Assembly: GCF_932294415.1 (NCBI RefSeq) | Contig: NC_065535.1 | Location: forward strand, 68,751,362-68,815,361 | Reading direction: 5' to 3' | DNA: 64,000 bases | Source: Quercus robur | Lineage: Eukaryota; Streptophyta; Magnoliopsida; Fagales; Fagaceae | Shown here: positions 57,838 to 64,000 of the stretch, piece after piece | Layout of the letters: each line of letters starts with the position of its first letter | Numbering within the stretch: the first letter of the stretch is position 1 | The notes under the pieces: model-generated | Told to the model about the DNA's origin: nothing | Database searches by the model: none | What the model saw: the letters and a program-made list of their open reading frames with translations, nothing else | Translations under genes and position numbers: made by a program

Positions 57838-58234
57838 CCCCTGTACATCTTTTACTCTTTTTGTCAATTATTATTTTAAAAGAGCTAGATTTTTAGGTTA
57901 GTTTTAGCTCTTTGGTTGTTGTAGATCTATACAACTTTCATGCATGTAATGCTCAATTTTGTGAGAACTTGGAAATGATTGCCATTGGAATGCGGATGCA
58001 CTGTAATTCATCTTTGCTTAAATAATAGAGAGAATAAATGGTTCCATTGTATTCTTATGGCCAAGGAGAATTCATCTTCGACTTGAATAGTAAGTATTTT
58101 GCAATCAGAAAGTGCAACTTCTCGAACAATTACACAGGAATTTCATTTAAAGGGGAAGATGACATGTTGTTAGTCACGTGCTGAACTAATGCATATCTGC
58201 AAAACCAGTCACTCTTTAGAAGCATACCTGCTTG
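57838..58234. other. ATP12 3' flank, converging on the Cys-rich gene
   Basis: ATP12 (+) and the small Cys-rich gene (-) converge here within about 400 bp. No further gene is seen. Confidence 0.5.
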
Positions 58235-58774
58235 TCAAGGATCTTCTTTGCAGCATTGCACGCATAGTGGTGGTTGCTTCCTGATATCGCAATTACAACA
58301 TGTTGTATCACAGTCATTGTTGCATCCTATAGAAGAAAGTCCAACGTTACAGTCTGTCTATTTTCTTTTAGATTTCAGAAAATTTTACCTTCTGAAGATT
58401 GAATGAGATTTTGATTAGTATCAAATTAAAGTTAAAAATGCTATCAGGTGAGGGAATTGACAGCTTAAACTTAATGGGATGAGGAAGTTTGACAATGTGT
58501 TCTAGCCAATGGTTTCTTCTCTCCTACTAAGAACAAGATGAAAGATATGATTGTGCATTCAAGACCCACTAAGTACATGTATAAATACCAGGAAAAAAAA
58601 AATGAAGTGCAGAACATCACCTGTTATAGTAACGTAGTGAAATGGTTCAAGGTTTTGAGGATCAATGAGAAATGAGAGGCGAGTGCTTGCTTGAACAACA
58701 TTGGTCCTAACCTCAATGGAGACTATGAAAACAAGAAACCCAGCTACTGCTAACAACCTCATCCTTGTGACCAT
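58235..58774 (-). CDS. Small secreted Cys-rich protein, Bowman-Birk-inhibitor-like, 2 exons, 81 aa
   Basis: Exon 1 is 58774-58621, with donor ACAG|GTGATG; exon 2 is 58326-58235, with acceptor TTCTATAG. The join keeps the frame (TIT|GCNNDC). The N-terminus MVTRMRLLAVAGFLVFIVSI is a signal peptide, and QASTRL lies near cleavage. The last 30 residues carry eight cysteines spaced C-x3-C-x3-CC-x-C-x8-C-x2-CC, with the loop DIRKQPPLC. The CxC...PPxC loop is like the reactive loop of Bowman-Birk serine-protease inhibitors (CxCTRSxPPxC), but the spacing is one residue longer and the second half is absent. A defence-type inhibitor is the best guess. The start was chosen because the upstream in-frame ATG (58834) lies on the TATA box at 58838. 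Confidence 0.65.
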
Positions 58775-58837
58775 ATTGATCAATGTGATTGATACAACAT
58801 TAGCTGGACAGTAGGTGAAGCTTTCACAAATCATCTG

Positions 58838-58846
58838 TTTATATAG
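58838..58846 (-). promoter_or_regulatory. TATA box of the Cys-rich gene
   Basis: Minus-strand CTATATAAA lies about 65 bp upstream of the chosen ATG at 58774 and right next to the rejected ATG at 58834. Confidence 0.65.
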
Positions 58847-59487
58847 GCTTCTTTGTAGTGAGGAGGAGGAAACCTAATCAATTTAATGTGACTTAGAAAC
58901 CATGAGTACCAGTTTAATTTGTCTATTAATATATCTAAATATCATCTTATAATCGTGTGATTACTATAACCTTATCTTTGATGGGTCTATACTTTATTTT
59001 TTACCTTTGAGGGGGTATAAAAAAGGTCTCATGAAATTGATGTGAACGTATTACCTTATGTTCATGATTAACTGCAAATTATTCTCATCTATATTTTCCT
59101 TAACCAGTTTTGTGGAACACGGCTGGAGTCCTCATCTATTCTTAGCTCTTGATTTAGAATGTTGCTTTAATGAACTATTTGGATCTCGAAATTTAATCTG
59201 TAGCTACCCAATTTGCTTTGCATCTTCATTGCATTTCTCCATTATCTTCCTACAGCCAAATGGACAGTTGGGACAATTTCTCCCGGCTGAAGGTAGTAGA
59301 AAGGATACTCACACTATATGGAAGAAAGACTCATCTATTTTATTTGTTACTTCTTTTCAAAAGAATTACATCTATATATAGAATGAATGAAAAGCTAGAA
59401 GACTAGCTAATAAGAAGAATCACAAAGTACATATATAGGTGTTAACACATGGGTGTCTAGGTATTAGAAAATTATTAGATTGTTTGG

Positions 59488-59583
59488 GAGCAATATTCTC
59501 TCCTCTCATATGAGGGATGGGCTCCACACGTGGATCCTACCATGGGGGCCACCCCTCATGTGAGAGGAGGGAGCAATGCTCTC
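59488..59583. mobile_element. Hairpin MITE-like element
   Basis: GAGCAATATTCTCTCCTCTC...GAGGG on the left and CCCCTC...GAGAGGAGGGAGCAATGCTC on the right are inverted copies of about 30 bp. The real element may extend to about 59460 and 59602, where 'attagaaa' and 'gtaagtattat' are weakly inverted. Confidence 0.55.
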
Positions 59584-59904
59584 AGAGTATGTAAGTATTA
59601 TCCTTAGGTATCATGATAGAATAAATAAATAAAAGAAAGCTTTTGTTAACAGGTGTCTAAAGTATTAGTTAAGGAGACTTCAAAAGGATTCTACCTACGT
59701 TAAGAAATAGCAAAAATTAATAAAAATATGAACTTTAGGCTAAAGTGACTCAACTCCCAAAAAAAAAAAAAAGATTCGATTGCATAATAAAATTATAGGC
59801 CATATATAAAAAGAAAAGAAAAAATCATACCTCAACAAATGCTCTTTGGCACCCACTAATAGGAGCCACAAAAGAAAATAGAGATATTACATAGTATGAG
59901 GGTT

Positions 59905-60015
59905 TTTTTTTTTTGGGTAGATAATTCAATAGTTAGGAGTAAGAGATTTAAACTTTAGATGTCTTTGTTGAAAATATTAGAAGGTTGCAATTCGTTGAAC
60001 CACAAAATTCTTGGT
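59905..60015 (-). mobile_element. SINE-like element
   Basis: On the minus strand it starts CCAAGAATTTTGTGGTTCAA (A-box region), has 'AAAGTTTAAATCTC' (B-box-like) and ends in 'TATTGAATTATCTACCC' plus an A-run. It is related to 50763-50915. Confidence 0.5.
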
Positions 60016-60755
60016 TTTATAGTATGTGATAGTACATTAGGAGTCTCGACAATTTTCATAAAGTAACTTTTATTTTTCGTTGCGTGGTATGAGTTGGTGG
60101 CATTAGCTATTTCTTTACTGCTTGTGAAGGTCCATAGCGCTTCTAGCCTTTCTTATCCCTCCATTTGGTTGATAAGATTGTGATATTCATCTTCATCTAT
60201 TGAGGCAAAGGTATAGGGTGCAAATCAGAATGAAAACTGCCCTCTACATCCGAGAAATTACACGCAGATTGGATGATTGTAAGCCATGCAGTATAACAAT
60301 TGACAGTTAGTGGTCAAAAGTTCAAAATGTTGGAGTTGAGGACCAAATCTTACTCGTAGCAATCTCGGACCTATTAGAAAGTCACAAAATCCATACAGAA
60401 ACTAAGTTCTGAAACTCCAGTGTAGACAATGTTATACCAGTGCATATGTTTTAACATATATGTATAGAATGGGCTGTCTCACGCACAAGTAACACAAAGG
60501 GTATTCAGCAAAGTGAGCACACACACACACACACAAAAGGGATAATCTGATCTCCAGATGGACCCAAGGAGTTCTATTGACTTTTTATTCGAAAACAAAG
60601 AAAGATATGAAACCTCAGTTTCCAAGTTTTTAGGTACAAATGGGATAGGGAATACATTCAGTGCACATATTATTAACTTAATACACATGGTTCATGGGTC
60701 ATCAAAAAATCCCAGGAATTAAATACGCATTGGCATGCCTCATAAACCTAGAAAC

Positions 60756-63700
60756 TTAAACATTACTAGGACCAGATAGTTGAAGGCCCTTAATATGTGC
60801 GATCTGCTTCCCGGGGTTCAGGCCCTTTGGACATGCACGGGCACAGTTCAGTATGGTATGGCAGCGGTAGAGCTTGAACTCATCATTTATGGCATCCAGT
60901 CGCTCTTGGGTATATTCATCACGGCTGTCACTTATCCACCTGCATTTACAACCATGCGTTAAAAAAATTCAACACTTTCAGAATTACTTAAAGCCACATC
61001 TGGTTTTGATAAAAGAAACAGTGGATATGAAATTATCTATGCAAATGTACAAATAAATAGTTTTTAAGGGTATTGCGAAGCAAATAGATTTAAGGATATG
61101 AATAAACACAGCGGACACATGCTTCACAAAACATGAACCAACAATCTGTCCATCCCTTTTACCACAGAGATATTTCAGTTATCAAAACAATTTCCATTTC
61201 TCAAGGTCGAATTAAGATGTTGCTCCTAGTAACCTTTTGATTGAAATCCCAACAGTACAAAGAAATGGATAGAACAATATCACTAACCAAAACAGTGTAT
61301 AAAGACCCCTATTGTAATGAAGGCTTCTAGAGAGGAATTGATACTTAAGAGATGGCACTAAAAATTCTTAAACAGGTGTCAATATAACAATCCGTTGACA
61401 TATTAACTAGCACACAGGTCTTTTCACATGTTTATACAGCAGGACAGAAGAATTCTCATAATGTAATGTAATAAAAGGCATGATGAAAGTGAACCATGCA
61501 TTTACACAGACAAGTTCAATAAGGCCCAGAACAAAAGAAAGTAACCCACAAATTGAATGGAACAATCAAGTTAAGACAAGGAAACAAAAATTCTTTTTTC
61601 CATATATAGCACACAATTATTCCACACCATACCTTTGAACTACATTGCTAGAATATGCAAGACTAAAACATCATTTTTTAAAATAATTTTTGGAAATGGG
61701 ACATTTGAACTAGTGACCTTTGCTCCCCGTTGGGGTTTCAAAATTTGGTAAAGAAATATGAACCATAGAAAATAAGATAAGGAATGCAATTTGCAGCAAA
61801 CAGAGAAAGGAATCATTCAATTAAGCTTTAAAATTCCCAAATGTAACAAGAAAACCAACTGAAGCAAGCATTTAGAATTTCTCTCCAAACTAGTAAAATA
61901 TAAAACCTCGAAGACGTATCAACTAACACCATGATAGGCTAACAAAACACCAAAAATATTTCTATAAACCTGACTCAATTTTATTTTCTTTTCAATGGAC
62001 TTAGATTGCAGGCGTAGAAACTTCTCATGATTAAAAACAAGTTGAGATATAGACTCCACACTAGGCTCACATAATCACTCAATGCAGGATATCTAAAAAA
62101 AAAAAAAAAAAAAAAAGGAAAATTAAAAGAATAAGGCTCCCAGATTAAACTTAGTTTGATTCTCATAATCAAGGTAACAGCACAAACATATGAGTTTAGG
62201 GAAATAAATACATTTAGGCCTTTCAATGGAAAATCCCCAAATTTATTACATAAAAACATTGTTTTTAAAAAAAAAAAAAAATCTACATAAAGCCATTTTT
62301 AATAATTAATCAGAAACAACAAATGCAAGATTCCAGGTAATGAGAATGACAATGCATGAATATGTTCAAATAAATATTCCATCTTCAAGCACTTTTCTCT
62401 AATGCCCTTCATTTTCTTACAAATTCCAACTCAAATATTAACATTTTATTTTATTTAAAAAACCCTTATTTAGTTATTTTATAAGCAAATATTTCCCCCT
62501 TCTTTTATTTTTTTGCATAAGTTTTGGCCAAGGGAAGTAGAGGGAGCGATATGAACTAGCAACCTCCACTTCATGTGGCGTGGACCCCAACCAAATGTGT
62601 TACCCCCTTGGAGTTCTCACTTCTAATGAAATCATTCTAGAGAAATGGCAAAACTAAAAGTAAATCATTCTTAAGAATCTCAAACCTAAATCTTTCCAAA
62701 AAATCTAGGGGTACACACTTTACTACACACTTTGCCACAACTTGCACGTGTCAAGTGGTGACTGGATTACTTTCACCAAGTACCAATGGTGGTCCCATGT
62801 ATAAATGATGCAATCCAATCATAGGTTGACAAATGTACAAGTTGTGGCAAAGTGTGCAGTCATAGAAGAATAGATAGTAACTACCATCGGTTGATCAATT
62901 TAATTTAAAAAAACCCCGGATTTTCTAATTTAAAAAAATATGGTCTCTTTCCTAACCAAACCATTCTAAAGAATCCCAAACCTAAAGTCCACATTAACCA
63001 TAACCAAAGCACAACATCCTATATACCTAAAACCAAACTAACTAAAACTACTACTAAACTTTCATTCTTCACCTAAAAAACATTTTAAAACAAGTGAGAA
63101 ACTACCATTGCTTAATCAAAATTTTTTTTTGGGTCCTATATACATAACTCTAAGCAACCCATATCAACCAAATCCAATCACCACCACCAACTACATCAAC
63201 AAAGCCTTACTCCCAAATTCTTTGGGGTCCGCTATACACATATTCTTTTCATAATGTCCATTACTTCCTTAAATGGTATGTCATTTTTAACTACTTCTAC
63301 GAAAATCATTGACAAAACCTTAATCCCAAATTATTTGAAGTCAGACTATGACTCCTCGACAGATTAGTCAGCTTCGGCCACATGCATTATTCCTTAACCA
63401 ACGTGTCATTTTTAACTACTTCTACTAATATTTTTTAGCAAACTAAACCCATTTACCAAAGTAACAAATTTTCACCACAAGGTAAAAAAAAAAAAAAAAG
63501 TGTGAAAATTACCGATTGGCGTGGAGCAAAGCAGCGGGACCAAGATAAGACTCAGGGTTCCACCAGTAACTAGGGCAGGATGTGCTACAGCAAGCACACA
63601 ATATACACTCGTACATCCCATCAAGCTTCGCCCTATCTTTCTTACTCTGCAAAACCTCTTTCCCTTTCGTCTCCGGCGGGTTCTTCCTCTTCAGCCACGG

Positions 63701-64000
63701 CTCGATGCTCTTGTACTGGTTGTAGAAGTTCGTCATATCCACCACCAAGTCCTTGATCACGAACATGTGCGGCAGCGGCGTGATCGTCGAGGCCGACGAT
63801 CCGGACTCGATCTTCGTGAGGCACGCCAGCCCGTTGCAGCCGTCGATGTTCATGGCGCAGGACCCGCAGATCCCCTCACGGCACGATCGCCGGAACGTGA
63901 GCGTGGGGTCCACCTCGTTCTTGATCTTGATTAGGGCGTCGAGGACCATGGGCCCGCAGTCCTTGAGGTCGATCTCGTAGTCCTGGAGCTCCGGCTTCGT
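60756..64000 (-). CDS. SDH2: Succinate dehydrogenase iron-sulfur subunit (complex II), partial at the window edge
   Basis: Two exons are visible: 64000-63513 (open at the window edge) and 60939-60756. They are joined through a 2.57-kb GT-AG intron (CG|G restores Arg of [13 protein letters not shown]). SDH2 carries the three iron-sulfur clusters that pass electrons from succinate to ubiquinone in the mitochondrial inner membrane. The cluster ligands are visible: 2Fe-2S at [21 protein letters not shown], 4Fe-4S at [12 protein letters not shown], and 3Fe-4S around [14 protein letters not shown]. The last exon ends [10 protein letters not shown]. The N-terminus and presequence are outside the window. 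The first visible exon is GC-rich at third codon positions, while the rest of the window is AT-rich. Confidence 0.95.
62496..62625 (-). mobile_element. SINE-like element in the SDH2 intron
   Basis: On the minus strand 'GGTAACACATTTGGTTGGGG' (A-box-like) and 'GAGGTTGCTAGTTCATATC' (B-box-like) are followed by an A-rich tail. A shorter related stretch lies at 61672-61741. Confidence 0.4.
62722..62861. mobile_element. Hairpin MITE, about 140 bp, in the SDH2 intron
   Basis: CACACTTTGCCACAACTTG on the left and CAAGTTGTGGCAAAGTGTG on the right are perfect inverted copies, with weaker pairing inside. The loop has no coding capacity. Confidence 0.75.

Larger units (their letters stand above)
58847..60755. 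other. Intergenic with hairpin MITE and SINE
   Basis: This separates the Cys-rich gene promoter from the SDH2 3' end. A hairpin (59488-59583) and a SINE-like element (59905-60015) are listed separately. A (CA)n run lies at 60517-60533. The last few hundred bases before 60755 include the SDH2 3' UTR. Confidence 0.5.

Noticed and set aside
58775-58834. Upstream in-frame ATG of the Cys-rich gene
   Set aside because: It lies within about 10 bp of the TATA box, before any plausible transcription start.
63521-63934. 137-codon plus-strand frame
   Set aside because: Shadow of the GC-rich SDH2 exon on the opposite strand; the sense frame has all three iron-sulfur ligand groups.

Overview
The window is nuclear DNA from a flowering plant, most likely a woody eudicot. 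It is AT-rich, its genes are split by GT-AG introns, and it is dense in plant transposons (Mutator-like, hAT, Helitron, LINE, SINE, MITEs). The species cannot be fixed from sequence alone; a Fagales tree would fit, but that is only an impression.

Eight host genes can be modelled with confidence or fair confidence. They are: (1) a peptidyl-serine alpha-galactosyltransferase, 8 coding exons, + strand, 14.1-20.1 kb; (2) a WVD2-like/TPX2-family microtubule protein, 9 coding exons, + strand, 22.8-26.4 kb; (3) a FAR1-related (FRS) protein, - strand, 28.7-32.2 kb; (4) a conserved plant protein of unknown function with a Cys/His cluster and an Asp run, - strand, 35.6-36.2 kb; (5) a thionin-like secreted peptide, - strand, 38.6-38.8 kb; (6) a cystinosin homologue, 8 exons, - strand, 45.3-50.2 kb; (7) the mitochondrial F1-ATPase assembly factor ATP12, 4 exons, + strand, 55.0-57.8 kb; and (8) the succinate dehydrogenase iron-sulfur subunit, - strand, from 60.8 kb out of the window at 64.0 kb. 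A ninth, small two-exon gene at 58.2-58.8 kb (- strand) encodes a secreted peptide with eight cysteines that resembles a Bowman-Birk inhibitor half-domain. The genes do not form a pathway; ATP12 and SDH2 both serve mitochondrial respiration but are probably neighbours by chance.

Between the genes lie mobile elements. A 4.46-kb Mutator-like element (2.53-6.99 kb) has long inverted repeats and carries fragments of a FAR1-type domain and of what looks like the tRNA methyltransferase TRM13. A 1.06-kb foldback element (10.6-11.65 kb) has a perfect 9-bp target duplication. A third inverted-repeat element (12.8-13.8 kb) contains a GC-rich minisatellite. Two opposed copies of one inverted-repeat family lie at 7.1-8.4 and 41.3-42.4 kb. 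A hAT-like element (39.7-41.0 kb) sits inside an older MITE. A Helitron (43.07-45.24 kb) ends 19 bp from the cystinosin stop codon. A 5'-truncated LINE (21.16-21.53 kb) has a perfect 16-bp target duplication. A multimeric array (52.66-53.63 kb) of about 195-bp units is flanked by a 19-bp direct repeat. Several SINE-like elements and hairpin MITEs are also present.

The first 1.6 kb holds an open stretch running in from the left edge and a 0.5-kb tandem duplication that includes a possible terminal exon. No new multi-gene system was found. The best leads are the gene-carrying Mutator-like element, the retroposed array, the cysteine-rich two-exon gene and the Helitron that probably supplies the 3' end of the cystinosin transcript.
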